A stretch of DNA of 64,000 nucleotides from Asinibacterium sp. OR53 (GTDB lineage: Bacteria > Bacteroidota > Bacteroidia > Chitinophagales > Chitinophagaceae), in the NCBI RefSeq assembly GCF_000515315.1, contig NZ_KI911562.1, forward strand, positions 620,001 to 684,000, written 5' to 3'. This document shows positions 8,240 to 16,987 of the stretch, piece by piece. Under the pieces are notes generated by a model that was given only the letters and a program-made list of their open reading frames with translations, had not been told where the DNA came from and did not search any database. Each line of letters opens with the position of its first letter. The first letter of the stretch is position 1. The translations under genes were made by a program, and so were the position numbers.

Positions 8240-9787
8240 ATGCGAAAACACTTACTCGTACCTGGGTTGCTGGTCCTTGTCTTGGCCGGCCACGCCCAAA
8301 ACAATGCCGATCCTGAAAAATATGCTGAAAAGATCACCGCATCAGGTCTGAAAGAAAAACTGACCGTGATCGCCAGCGCTGAAATGGAAGGACGCGAGAC
8401 CGCTTCTCCCGGACAAAAAAAAGCCGCTGCCTATATTGAAGCCCGTTTTAAAAAAATGGGACTGAAGCCTGGTAACGGTAACGCTTACCAGATGCCCTAC
8501 CCGGTTTATAAGGATGAACTTACTGCCCAGACCTTTTCTGTAAATGGCAGGCAGTTCAGCTGGGATAAAGATTATACACTGAATATCGGCACTATTGCTT
8601 CGGGCGAATGGGCACAACATAATACTGTTTTTGCAGGATATGGTATTGTAGACGATGCCAAAAGCAGGAACGATTTTGCCGGCCTGGACGTAGCCGGTAA
8701 AATAGTGATCGTGCTGGATGGTACCGACGATGCCAACCCCGCTCCCGTTGGCAATAGCACACGTGCCCGCAACGCCAACCCCGCTTCTGTTTTTGCGAAA
8801 ACCAATGCAGCAAAGAAAAACGGGGCCATCGGCCTGTTCGTTGTTACAAAGAATTTTCCGCATACAACTGCTACACCCACCCAGGGTAATATGTACCTGA
8901 AGCCCAATACTGCCAGCTTCATCAGCGCTTCTATTTCGGAAGAAATGGCATCTGCCCTGCTGGGAAGGACTTCCCAACTTTCCTCAGATCAATTAAAACA
9001 GGTGAATAAAGGAAATTATGTAGCAGAAGTAGCCATCGCCGTTACCAAACACACCGAAACACTCGAAAGCAGTAATGTAGTAGGTATCATTCCCGGTACG
9101 GATAAAAAAGATGAATACCTTTTCATCACAGGCCACTACGACCATCTGGGTAAAAAAGGCAATGTGATATGGTACGGCGCCGATGACGATGGATCTGGTA
9201 CTGTAAGCGTTATGCAGATGGCGGAAGCTTTTTCTGCTGCTGCTAAAAAAGGCGATGGTCCGCGTCGTACTGTTGTGTTCATGACAGTAAGCGGTGAAGA
9301 AAAAGGATTATGGGGTTCTGATTATTACTCCGAGCATCCCATCTTCCCCCTTGATAAAACTACTGCCGACCTCAATATTGACATGGTGGGCAGGATAGAC
9401 ACCGAGCGTAAAACAGCCGATACGCTGAACTATGTATATGTGATTGGCCACGATAAACTGAGCAGCGACCTGCCCGTGATCAATGAAGGGGTGAACAACA
9501 AATACACCAAGCTGACGCTCGACTATAAATACGATGATCCGAACGACAGGAACTTTATCTATTACCGCAGCGACCATTTCAATTTTGCCAAGAAAGGAGT
9601 GCCTATTTTGTTCTTTTACGACGGCATGCTGCTGGCCGATTACCACCAGCCTACCGATACTATTGAGAAGATCAATTTCGATCTGATGGAAAAACGTGTG
9701 AAGATGATCTTCCACACTGCATGGGTAATAGCCAACAGAGATGACATGCTGAAACGCGATACACCTTTGAATATGCCGGGCAGATAA
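8240..9787 (+). CDS. Exported M28-family metallopeptidase
   Basis: Secreted or periplasmic zinc peptidase of family M28 (aminopeptidase/PSMA type), 515 residues from the ATG at 8240. This start was chosen because it directly precedes a clean signal peptide (hydrophobic to the GHA-Q cleavage site). A PA-like insert (about 130-270) precedes the catalytic part. The zinc ligands expected for the family are visible: His and Asp in TGHYDHLG, Asp in ADDDGSG, Glu-Glu in SGEEKG, Asp in LNIDMVGR and His in RSDHFNF. The fold is complete. It is convergent with the deoxyhypusine-synthase-like gene, and a bidirectional terminator separates them. Confidence 0.88.
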   Translation: MRKHLLVPGLLVLVLAGHAQNNADPEKYAEKITASGLKEKLTVIASAEMEGRETASPGQKKAAAYIEARFKKMGLKPGNGNAYQMPYPVYKDELTAQTFSVNGRQFSWDKDYTLNIGTIASGEWAQHNTVFAGYGIVDDAKSRNDFAGLDVAGKIVIVLDGTDDANPAPVGNSTRARNANPASVFAKTNAAKKNGAIGLFVVTKNFPHTTATPTQGNMYLKPNTASFISASISEEMASALLGRTSQLSSDQLKQVNKGNYVAEVAIAVTKHTETLESSNVVGIIPGTDKKDEYLFITGHYDHLGKKGNVIWYGADDDGSGTVSVMQMAEAFSAAAKKGDGPRRTVVFMTVSGEEKGLWGSDYYSEHPIFPLDKTTADLNIDMVGRIDTERKTADTLNYVYVIGHDKLSSDLPVINEGVNNKYTKLTLDYKYDDPNDRNFIYYRSDHFNFAKKGVPILFFYDGMLLADYHQPTDTIEKINFDLMEKRVKMIFHTAWVIANRDDMLKRDTPLNMPGR

Positions 9788-9801
9788 AGTCCGCTCCCAA
9801 T

Positions 9802-9834
9802 AAAAAAGCCCGTTCGTAATGAATGGGCTTTTTT
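9802..9834. terminator. Bidirectional intrinsic terminator
   Basis: Stem AAAAAAGCCCGTTC (9802-9815) pairs with GAATGGGCTTTTTT (9821-9834) with one G-T pair and a 5-base loop. The A-tract and T-tract on the two flanks make it work on both strands. It lies between the convergent M28 peptidase gene and the DHS-like gene. Confidence 0.85.
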
Positions 9835-9852
9835 ATTGAATATGGTATGCTG

Positions 9853-10827
9853 TTACCAGCCCAGTAAATAAGCAAAGATCAACGGCGCTACGATGGTAGC
9901 ATCGCTCTCCACAATGTATTTGGGTGTGTGTATATCTAATTTACCCCAGGTAATCTTTTCATTGGGTACAGCACCTGAATACGATCCATAAGAAGTGGTG
10001 GAATCGCTGATCTGGCAGAAATAACTCCAGAAAGGAACATCATGCCATTCCAGGTCCTGGTACATCATGGGCACTACGCAGATAGGAAAATCACCCGCAA
10101 TACCTCCGCCGATCTGGAAGAAACCAACGCCTTTGCCTCCGCTATTGGCGCGATACCATTCCGTAAGCATCACCATGTATTCAATACCACTTTTAACCGT
10201 ACTGGCTTTCAGTTCGTTCTTGATCACATAGCTGGCAAAAATGTTACCGGTGGTACTGTCTTCCCATCCCGGAACAACAATTGGCAGGTTTTTTTCTGCG
10301 GCCGCTACAATCCAACTGTTTTTAGGATCGATCTCATAATACTGCTTCAGATCTCCGCTCAATACTGCTTTATACAGGAATTCATGCGGGAAATAACGCT
10401 CACCTTTCGCTTCCGCATCTTTCCATTGTTTTACCAGGTGTTTCTGCAATCTGCGGAAAGCCTCTTCTTCCGGGATGCAGGTATCGGTAACACGGTTGTA
10501 ATGGTTCTCCAACAAGTCCCACTCATCCTGCGGTGTGAGGTCGCGGTAATTGGGAACGCGCTTGTAATGGCTGTGCGCTACCAGGTTCATCACGTCTTCT
10601 TCCAGGTTGGCGCCCGTACAACTGATGATGGCAATTTTATCCTGCCTGATCATTTCAGCCAGACTGATGCCCAGTTCAGCGGTACTCATGGCACCGGCCA
10701 GGCTCACCAACATCTTCCCTCCTTCCAATAAATGGGCTTCATATCCCTTTGCAGCATCTACCAGGGCCGCCGCATTGAAATGGCGGTAATGGTGTTGAAT
10801 AAACTGCGAAACAGGTCCTTTACTCAT
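9853..10827 (-). CDS. Deoxyhypusine synthase-family protein
   Basis: A 324-residue homologue of deoxyhypusine synthase. The eukaryotic and archaeal enzymes move an aminobutyl group from spermidine to a lysine of (e/a)IF5A using NAD. Bacteria lack IF5A, and bacterial homologues are associated with polyamine reactions such as homospermidine formation, so the substrate here is open. The active-site lysine of the family is retained as Lys296 in the ITWGKL motif. The Rossmann-like SLAGAMSTAELG and SCTGANLEED segments and the IGGGIAGDFPIC segment are also visible. The predicted -7 box lies 20 bases upstream of the start. There are no polyamine genes next door. Confidence 0.85.
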   Translation of the reverse strand: MSKGPVSQFIQHHYRHFNAAALVDAAKGYEAHLLEGGKMLVSLAGAMSTAELGISLAEMIRQDKIAIISCTGANLEEDVMNLVAHSHYKRVPNYRDLTPQDEWDLLENHYNRVTDTCIPEEEAFRRLQKHLVKQWKDAEAKGERYFPHEFLYKAVLSGDLKQYYEIDPKNSWIVAAAEKNLPIVVPGWEDSTTGNIFASYVIKNELKASTVKSGIEYMVMLTEWYRANSGGKGVGFFQIGGGIAGDFPICVVPMMYQDLEWHDVPFWSYFCQISDSTTSYGSYSGAVPNEKITWGKLDIHTPKYIVESDATIVAPLIFAYLLGW

Positions 10828-10846
10828 TATTTCCGATTTTAGGGGG

Positions 10847-10854
10847 CAAAAGTA
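10847..10854 (-). promoter_or_regulatory. -7 promoter box TACTTTTG for the DHS-like gene
   Basis: On the minus strand this reads TACTTTTG, an exact TAnnTTTG match 19 bases before the ATG of the DHS-like gene. It is back to back with a plus-strand box at 10868-10875. Confidence 0.6.
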
Positions 10855-10867
10855 ATTTTTTTGAAAC

Positions 10868-10875
10868 TATTTTTG
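10868..10875 (+). promoter_or_regulatory. -7 promoter box TATTTTTG for the GT2 operon
   Basis: Exact TAnnTTTG match on the plus strand, 19 bases before the glycosyltransferase ATG. Only 13 bases separate it from the opposing box, so the two promoters probably compete for polymerase. Confidence 0.5.
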
Positions 10876-10894
10876 TTACCTGCCATTCCTGCTC

Positions 10895-11824
10895 ATGAAA
10901 AAAAAGGTCTCGATAGTTATACCGGCATTCAACGAAGCAACCAATATTCCAAAAGTTACGGAAGCGGTTGCACATGTCTTCTCTGCACTGGATTATGATT
11001 TTGAGATCATTTTCATCGACGATGGCAGTACCGATACATCGGCCAGTGTGCTCAGGCAGCTTGCTGCAGCCAACCGGCAAGTATCTTATATCCTGTTGTC
11101 GCGCAATTTCGGTAAAGACAGCGCCCTCAGCGCCGGGTTGTCAAAAGCCCATGGAGATGCGGTGATTACCATGGATGCCGACCTGCAGCACCCGCCAACA
11201 CTTATCCCTGCTTTTCTGGAATATTGGGAAAACGGCAATGAAGTGGTATATGCCTACCGTGAAAGCAAAAATGAGTACGCCAGCGGGATGAATAAAGTTA
11301 GTTCGGGACTGTTTTACAGCATCATCAACAACCTGTCTGACCTGGAACTGGAAGATGGCATTTCCGATTTCAGGCTGCTCGACAAAAAAGTGGTAGACAT
11401 TTTAAATACCATGTCTGAAGACGAGCCTTTTTTCAGGGGACTGATCAAATGGATCGGTTTTGCCCAGAAGGGCCTGCCTTATGTACCCGAGGAACGCCAC
11501 AGCGGCCGTTCCAAATACAATACCCGGCAACTGACCAAACTGGCCATCAGGGGCATCACTTCTTTCAGCACAAAACCCCTGTATATTGCCACTTACCTGG
11601 GTCTCAGCTTTTCATTACTGTCTCTCTTATACATTCCCTATATCGGTTATAGTTATTATTTTGGTCATACGATCTCAGGATGGAGTTCCATCATCGCCAC
11701 CATTGCATTTTTTGGCGGCCTGCAACTGATGATCCTGGGCATTATTGGTCTGTATCTTGGCAAGCTGTTCATGCAAAGCAAACAACGTCCCCATTATATT
11801 GTTAAAGAATCCAATCTTTCCTGA
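10895..11824 (+). CDS. Family 2 glycosyltransferase, DPM1/GtrB-like, membrane-anchored
   Basis: Predicted to transfer a sugar from a nucleotide donor to a polyprenyl phosphate at the inner membrane. The 309-residue protein has a GT-A domain (about 1-225) with the N-terminal VSIVIPAFNEATN, the nucleotide-site FIDDGSTD and the metal/donor motif MDADLQHPP. Two C-terminal transmembrane segments (about 235-260 and 270-295) follow, as in GtrB/ArnC/DPM-type enzymes. It heads a tight operon with a GT87-like membrane transferase (4 bp gap) and a polysaccharide deacetylase. The order suggests a lipid-linked sugar made here and used by the next protein. Confidence 0.85.
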   Translation: MKKKVSIVIPAFNEATNIPKVTEAVAHVFSALDYDFEIIFIDDGSTDTSASVLRQLAAANRQVSYILLSRNFGKDSALSAGLSKAHGDAVITMDADLQHPPTLIPAFLEYWENGNEVVYAYRESKNEYASGMNKVSSGLFYSIINNLSDLELEDGISDFRLLDKKVVDILNTMSEDEPFFRGLIKWIGFAQKGLPYVPEERHSGRSKYNTRQLTKLAIRGITSFSTKPLYIATYLGLSFSLLSLLYIPYIGYSYYFGHTISGWSSIIATIAFFGGLQLMILGIIGLYLGKLFMQSKQRPHYIVKESNLS

Positions 11825-11828
11825 TACT

Positions 11829-13049
11829 ATGTCCCCTACTGATACCAATCGTTCCTTCAAATCATTTTTCGCCAATATTCTTTACAACAGAAATTTTGCA
11901 ACCGTACTCTGGTTCGGACTGGCCTTTGTAGGCGTGGTGCTCGAATATGCCAAGAGTACAGGCAACAATTATTTGATTTTTAAGGGCGTCTTTGAACACA
12001 CCATTCATCAGCAGAACCTCTACCTGGCCTATCCTGCCGAATACGGGGATTACAACCATTATGGCCCGGTTTTCAGCCTGGTCATTGCTCCTTTTGCTTT
12101 GCTGCCCAATTGGCTGGGCGTGGTATTATGGGTGATGCTGAATACAGCTATCCTGTACACAGCTATCCGTATGCTGCCCATTGCCGAAAAATGGAAGAAT
12201 GCCATCCTCATTTTCTCTGCCCATGAAATGATGATTGCAGCAGAATGGATGCAGAGCAATGCCATGATCGGCGCTTTCATCATACTGGGATTCGTATTCA
12301 TTATCCGTGGAAAAGAAGCCTGGGCGTTGTTTTTCATCATGCTGGCCACTTTTATAAAATTGTATGGGGTCGTGGGATTTGCTTTTTTCTTTTTCAGCAA
12401 GAACAGGATCAAATTCATCGGATGGGCCATTGTATGGTCGGTAGTGTTCTTCCTTGCTCCCATGCTGATATCTACCCGTGCATTCATTGCACAATCTTAT
12501 GTGGATTGGTTTACCGAACTGCGTTTCAAAGACCTCAGGAATGCGCGTATGGACATACGCAATGATTTCCAGGACATTTCGGTGATGGGTATGATCAGGC
12601 GTATCTTCCATTACCAGGCGCTCAGGAATTATTTCGTTACAGTTCCTGCTGTATTGTTGTTTGCATCTCAATACCTGCAATTCAAATATTTCAATGACGC
12701 CCGTTATCGCTTATACCTGCTTTGCTCGGTGCTGATCACTACCGTAATATTTACCACCAGCGCAGAATCGCCCACTTATATCATTGCATTTCCTGCCGTC
12801 TGCATCTGGTTCGTTCTGCAACCTGCATCCAGGTGGGCTACTGCTTTTTTTATTTTCGCACTCTTGCTCACCAGCTTCTCTTATTCCGATATTTTCACCC
12901 CTTATGTACGGGAACATCTGGTAAGACCTTATTCGCTCAAAGCATTACCTTGTTTCCTGCTATGGTTGATTTTATTGGTACAGATATGGCGGAAGCAATT
13001 CCTGGATGTCAGCCTTGACAAGTTGAACCTCAAGTTTGCAAACGCATGA
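11829..13049 (+). CDS. GT87/DUF2029-family membrane glycosyltransferase
   Basis: A 406-residue polytopic membrane protein with about ten hydrophobic segments, resembling the DUF2029/GT87 polyprenyl-phosphate-mannose-dependent transferases. The conserved loop region after the first helix contains VFEHTIHQQNLYL and YPAEYGDYNHYGP, where the catalytic acidic residues of GT-C enzymes usually sit. ATG at 11829 was chosen because it follows the GT2 stop codon directly; an earlier in-frame start would overlap GT2. The stop overlaps the next gene's start as ATGA. Donor sugar and acceptor are unknown. Confidence 0.75.
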   Translation: MSPTDTNRSFKSFFANILYNRNFATVLWFGLAFVGVVLEYAKSTGNNYLIFKGVFEHTIHQQNLYLAYPAEYGDYNHYGPVFSLVIAPFALLPNWLGVVLWVMLNTAILYTAIRMLPIAEKWKNAILIFSAHEMMIAAEWMQSNAMIGAFIILGFVFIIRGKEAWALFFIMLATFIKLYGVVGFAFFFFSKNRIKFIGWAIVWSVVFFLAPMLISTRAFIAQSYVDWFTELRFKDLRNARMDIRNDFQDISVMGMIRRIFHYQALRNYFVTVPAVLLFASQYLQFKYFNDARYRLYLLCSVLITTVIFTTSAESPTYIIAFPAVCIWFVLQPASRWATAFFIFALLLTSFSYSDIFTPYVREHLVRPYSLKALPCFLLWLILLVQIWRKQFLDVSLDKLNLKFANA

Positions 13050-13819
13050 CGCAACACCATTCCCGATACATACTATTGAGTTTCGATGTGGAAGAATTCG
13101 ATATGCCACTGGAATATGGTATGGCGATCGATCCCGGTACGCAAATGGAAGTGGGTAAAGCCGGTCTGGACGCTATCTTACCCGTATTGAACAGTGATGG
13201 AATCGCTGCTACTTTATTTACTACTGCTCATTTCGCCATGCATTATCCCGATGCTGTTCGTGCGTTGGCCGCAAAGCATGAAATAGCTTCCCACAGTTTT
13301 TATCATTCCAGTTTTTCCAACGAACACCTGCTTGAATCAAGACAGCAGTTGGAGCAGATCAGCGGCCAACCGGTGCTGGGTTTACGCATGCCCAGGATGC
13401 GCGCAGTAGACATGGAAGAAGTGAAAAAAGCAGGTTATCGCTACGACTCTTCGATCAACCCAACCTGGATCCCCGGCAGGTACAATCACCTTAACCTGCC
13501 ACGAACCGTTTATACAGACCATGGGCTCACCCGCCTGCCAACATCGGTCTCGCCACATTTGCGCATTCCGTTGTTCTGGCTGAGCTTTAAAAATTTTCCC
13601 TATCCTTTTTTCAAAACACTGGTAAAACAAACCCTGCGGAAAGATGGCTATGTATGCCTGTATTTTCATCCCTGGGAATTTGTCGATATCAGTCAGTATG
13701 GACTGCCAGCTTATACCCGGAAACCCTGTGGTGCGCCTTTACTCGAACGTTTATGGCAATTGATAAAAGATTTTCGTGAAGAAGGGGAATTCATTGCCAT
13801 CAGGGATTACCTGCAATAA
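13046..13819 (+). CDS. NodB-type polysaccharide deacetylase
   Basis: A carbohydrate esterase 4-like protein of 257 residues. The metal/catalytic motifs are recognisable: SFDVEEFD near the N-terminus (motif 1), ASHSFYHSS (motif 2), LRMPRMR (motif 3) and a late YFHPWEF motif. The sequence is closest in look to the XrtA/PEP-CTERM-associated deacetylases. No signal peptide is visible, so it may act on the cytoplasmic side or on a lipid-linked sugar. It overlaps the GT87 gene by 4 bases and is the third gene of the operon, supporting a role in modifying the same glycan. Confidence 0.85.
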   Translation: MTQHHSRYILLSFDVEEFDMPLEYGMAIDPGTQMEVGKAGLDAILPVLNSDGIAATLFTTAHFAMHYPDAVRALAAKHEIASHSFYHSSFSNEHLLESRQQLEQISGQPVLGLRMPRMRAVDMEEVKKAGYRYDSSINPTWIPGRYNHLNLPRTVYTDHGLTRLPTSVSPHLRIPLFWLSFKNFPYPFFKTLVKQTLRKDGYVCLYFHPWEFVDISQYGLPAYTRKPCGAPLLERLWQLIKDFREEGEFIAIRDYLQ

Positions 13820-13842
13820 AAAAGCCCGGCGCATGCCAGGCT
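13817..13842 (-). terminator. Intrinsic terminator of the 13867-14304 gene
   Basis: Read on the minus strand, AGCCTGG and CCGGGCT pair (one G-T) around a 6-base loop and are followed by a T-run. It lies 24 bases past the stop codon of the minus-strand gene and overlaps the 3' end of the deacetylase gene. Confidence 0.7.
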
Positions 13843-13866
13843 GTAAACCAACTAATCGAACCTTGT

Positions 13867-14304
13867 TTATTTCCCATTGTTAAATAAGCTAACCCTGCCA
13901 TATTCTGATACTTCCAGTATCCGCTTCAGGTTTCCATTCTCAAGCGATACATAATAATTCGATTCGCCATTAAGATCCATTTTAACGGCCTCTTTTACCT
14001 GGTAATCGGGGTAATTCGCTTTGATTTTTTTAACAGCAGATGCGGGCAGTTTGTCGAAACTTACATGGCGGCTGGTACCGATCTGCTCTCCATCGGATGA
14101 ATAAAATGCTTCCATCTTTTCATTGTTCAATTCAAAGGCAAAAGAAATGAATTGGGGCTTGATGTGCCAGCTAACATTGGTTGCACCGGCGAATGCTGCT
14201 TCAAAAGCAGACTTAACACGGTAATTCAGGTGTGTAGCATCGGCAGCGAATGCGCTGGTTCCAATTGATGCAGCAATTAATACTGCGAGGAATAATTTTT
14301 TCAT
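13867..14304 (-). CDS. Exported PepSY-like small protein
   Basis: A 145-residue protein with a clear signal peptide (cleavage near AFA-A, about residue 20). The mature part has two similar alpha/beta stretches: FEAAFAGATNVSW followed by beta strands, and IKANYPDYQVKEA followed by beta strands. This is typical of the PepSY-like/DUF2874 proteins abundant in Chitinophagaceae and Bacteroides. Their function is not established; binding or inhibition in the periplasm is a usual guess. It is monocistronic, with its own -7 box upstream and terminator downstream. Confidence 0.8.
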   Translation of the reverse strand: MKKLFLAVLIAASIGTSAFAADATHLNYRVKSAFEAAFAGATNVSWHIKPQFISFAFELNNEKMEAFYSSDGEQIGTSRHVSFDKLPASAVKKIKANYPDYQVKEAVKMDLNGESNYYVSLENGNLKRILEVSEYGRVSLFNNGK

Positions 14305-14352
14305 GGTGGTAGTTTTTTTATATAATGATTTGCTTTTCTCTCAATGGCAAGT

Positions 14353-14360
14353 CAAAAGTA
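14353..14360 (-). promoter_or_regulatory. -7 promoter box TACTTTTG for the PepSY-like gene
   Basis: Exact TAnnTTTG match on the minus strand, 48 bases upstream of the ATG at 14304. The rest of the 290-bp gap up to acpH shows nothing else clear beyond a weak TAACTTCA at 14581-14588 just before acpH. Confidence 0.5.
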
Positions 14361-14595
14361 TCCTGCATTTTTTCTCTTTTTTTTCAATTATGACCGGCAA
14401 TGGGCTTTCTGCTTTCGATTGTTATGAGCGGTGTTAATGCCAATGTTAAGGGTCGTTAACAATAACCTGTAATTCAATACTGCAAAGCATTACAGCCGAT
14501 TCAGCCAGTTACCGGGAAATGTCAGTTCGCTGGATCAAATTGTAAACAGTGTGTTAACAGATGGGATGAACGGAAAGAACTAACTTCATATTCCT

Positions 14596-15192
14596 ATGAA
14601 TTATCTCGCACATGCATACCTTTCTTTTCACCAGCCCGATATCCTGATTGGGAACATGATCAGTGATTTTGTAAAGGGAAAGCAGCAGTTCGATTATACT
14701 CCCGGCATCCAGCAAGGCATCCGCCTGCACAGGGCCATCGATGCATTTACCGATTCGCATTCAGCCACTTTAAAAGCCAAACAATATCTCAAGCCCGCGG
14801 CAGGGCGTTATGCCGGTGCTTTTATGGATATTGTATATGATCATTTTCTTGCATTGGATCCGGGAGAAATGCAGGAAAAGGACTGGAGTATGTTCGCAGG
14901 TGAAGTGTATGACCGGTTGTTCCTTTCCCGGCCGGTACTCCCCGAAAGTTTCGCCAGCATGCTTCCGTTTATGAGCCGCCAGAACTGGCTCTATAATTAC
15001 CGGTTCGACTGGGGTATCAGCAGAAGTTTCAAAGGACTGGCATCAAGGGCCCGTTACCTTACAGCCCGGTCGGATGATGTTTTTGCATTATTTGAAACAC
15101 ACTATCACAGCCTCGGGGAGGCTTATCAGCAATTCTTCCCCGATGTTAAAAACTTTGCTAAAGAAACCCTGGCTGCTCTCATGAAGCAATAG
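14596..15192 (+). CDS. acpH: Acyl carrier protein phosphodiesterase (DUF479)
   Basis: Predicted cytosolic enzyme that removes the 4'-phosphopantetheine arm from acyl carrier protein, an HD-type metal phosphodiesterase. The 198-residue length fits. Recognisable segments are the N-terminal MNYLAHAYLS, IGNMISDFVKGK, LHRAIDAFTDSH and MDIVYDHFLA; these carry the His and Asp residues conserved in AcpH. There is a short gap to the next gene, which has its own predicted promoter. Confidence 0.88.
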   Translation: MNYLAHAYLSFHQPDILIGNMISDFVKGKQQFDYTPGIQQGIRLHRAIDAFTDSHSATLKAKQYLKPAAGRYAGAFMDIVYDHFLALDPGEMQEKDWSMFAGEVYDRLFLSRPVLPESFASMLPFMSRQNWLYNYRFDWGISRSFKGLASRARYLTARSDDVFALFETHYHSLGEAYQQFFPDVKNFAKETLAALMKQ

Positions 15193-15197
15193 CCATT

Positions 15198-15205
15198 TAT
15201 CTTTG
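15198..15205 (+). promoter_or_regulatory. -7 promoter box TATCTTTG for the DUF2911 gene
   Basis: Exact TAnnTTTG match located 14 bases before the ATG at 15220, just after the acpH stop codon. Confidence 0.55.
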
Positions 15206-15219
15206 CCAAAATTTTCTAC

Positions 15220-15828
15220 ATGAGATCGATTGTATTGGGCTGCCTGCTCATCGTGTGTTCCTTTGCTTCTCAAGCACAACAGAAACCTACCGAACTGGAC
15301 AAATCTCCTATGGATATGAGTTATTGGCCAGACAATTATCCTATCCTCAGAATGAGTGGTAAAGCCAAAGACCAGCCGGTAGCGCGACTGATCTACAGCC
15401 GCCCCCTGAAAAACGGCCGCGACATCTTTGGTGGCGTTATCAAATACAATGAGTTATGGCGTTTGGGTGCCAATGAGTCTACCGAGCTGGAGCTGTTTAA
15501 AAATGTACGCATAGCGGGTAAATTGCTGCCCGCAGGAAGGTATACCATGTATTGCATTCCCGGCGAAAACAAATGGACCATCATCATCAACCGTGATAAT
15601 TATTGCTGGGGCAGCTTTACCTACGATAGCCGTAAAGATGTGCTGAGAACCGATATTGATGTGAGCCGCAACAACGAAGTCGTGGAAGCTTTCACTATGT
15701 ATTTCGATGATGCCAGGAACGGCACCAATCTCATTATTTTATGGGACAATCTCAAAGCTGTAATGCCCATCACCCTCAATGGTGATAATCCGCAACCTTC
15801 CAAAAAGAACACACCAAAAAAGAACTAA
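15220..15828 (+). CDS. Exported DUF2911-domain protein
   Basis: A 202-residue protein with a signal peptide (about 1-19, cleavage after SQA) followed by a DUF2911 domain. The family hallmarks are the SGKAKDQPVARLIYSRPLKNGRDIFGG region, LWRLGANEST, and the LPAGRYTMYCIPGENKWTIIINRD segment. The function of DUF2911 is unknown; it is common in Bacteroidota and predicted periplasmic. The C-terminus is a Lys/Asn-rich tail. The next gene starts 9 bp later. Confidence 0.88.
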   Translation: MRSIVLGCLLIVCSFASQAQQKPTELDKSPMDMSYWPDNYPILRMSGKAKDQPVARLIYSRPLKNGRDIFGGVIKYNELWRLGANESTELELFKNVRIAGKLLPAGRYTMYCIPGENKWTIIINRDNYCWGSFTYDSRKDVLRTDIDVSRNNEVVEAFTMYFDDARNGTNLIILWDNLKAVMPITLNGDNPQPSKKNTPKKN

Positions 15829-15837
15829 TTTAGTTTT

Positions 15838-16977
15838 ATGAAACTTGCAACCAAATACATACATGCAGGCACTGAGCCTGACCCCTCTACCGGTGCCATC
15901 ATGACACCCATTTACCAGACTTCTACTTATGTACAGGAAGCGCCAGGCGTAAACAAAGGATATGAATATGCCCGTAGTCAAAACCCTACCCGCAAAGCGC
16001 TGGAAGATGCTTACGCACAGATCGAGAATGGCAAGTTCGGACTGGCATTCAGCAGCGGTGTGGCGGCTACCGATGCTGTGATCAAACTGCTGGCTCCCGG
16101 CGACGAAGTGATCGCTGCCAACGACATGTATGGAGGCACTTATCGCTTGTTTACCAAAGTATTTGCCAAATTCGGCATCCGCTTCACTTATGTTGATACC
16201 ACGGATATTGCCAATATCAGCAAAGCCATTTCACCCGCCACCAAACTCATCTGGATTGAAACACCCACTAATCCGTTGATGAACATTACAGATATTGCGG
16301 CTGTTGCGGCTGTTGCTAAAAAAGCAAATGTGCTGCTTTGCGTAGACAATACGTTCGCATCACCTTACTTACAGAATCCATTAGACCTGGGTGCAGATAT
16401 CGTTATGCATTCTGCCACCAAATACCTGGGTGGGCACAGCGATGTAATACAGGGTTGCCTGGTGATGAATGATGCCAACCTGAGAGAACAATTGTATTTC
16501 ATACAGAAAAGCTGCGGCGCCGTTCCGGGTCCGCAAGACTGTTTCCTCGTATTAAGGGGCATCAAGACCCTGCACGTACGCATGCAGCGTCATTGCGAGA
16601 ACGGCGAGAAAATAGCGCATTTCTTACGCAATCACCCCAAAGTAGGCAAGGTATACTGGTGCGGTTTCACCGATCATCCGGGTTATGCTGTAGCCGGCAA
16701 ACAAATGCGTGGCTTCGGTGGTATGATGAGTTTCGAATTGAAAGATGACAGCGCGGAAACAGCAAGAAAAGTATTGGCCGGCACCAAAGTATTTGCTCTT
16801 GCCGAAAGCCTCGGAGGTGTTGAATCACTGATCAATCACCCTGCATCCATGACCCACGCTTCTATTCCACGGGAAGAACGCATTAAAAATGGTCTCAGCG
16901 ACAGCCTTATCCGCCTGAGTGTAGGCATAGAAGATGCAGACGATCTCATAGCCGATCTCAACCAGGCCATCGGGTAA
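15838..16977 (+). CDS. Trans-sulfuration PLP enzyme (cystathionine gamma-synthase/lyase type)
   Basis: PLP-dependent enzyme of the Cys/Met metabolism family, 379 residues, the standard length. The PLP-binding lysine is Lys195 in SATKYLGGHSD. Other family motifs seen are YARSQNPTRKALE, the FSSGVAAT loop, WIETPTNPLMNITDI and the C-terminal SLGGVESLINHPASMTHASIPREER. It could act as cystathionine gamma-synthase, cystathionine gamma-lyase or methionine gamma-lyase. The residues separating these activities were not resolved, so no symbol is given. Confidence 0.9.
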   Translation: MKLATKYIHAGTEPDPSTGAIMTPIYQTSTYVQEAPGVNKGYEYARSQNPTRKALEDAYAQIENGKFGLAFSSGVAATDAVIKLLAPGDEVIAANDMYGGTYRLFTKVFAKFGIRFTYVDTTDIANISKAISPATKLIWIETPTNPLMNITDIAAVAAVAKKANVLLCVDNTFASPYLQNPLDLGADIVMHSATKYLGGHSDVIQGCLVMNDANLREQLYFIQKSCGAVPGPQDCFLVLRGIKTLHVRMQRHCENGEKIAHFLRNHPKVGKVYWCGFTDHPGYAVAGKQMRGFGGMMSFELKDDSAETARKVLAGTKVFALAESLGGVESLINHPASMTHASIPREERIKNGLSDSLIRLSVGIEDADDLIADLNQAIG

Positions 16978-16987
16978 ACTGCCGGTT

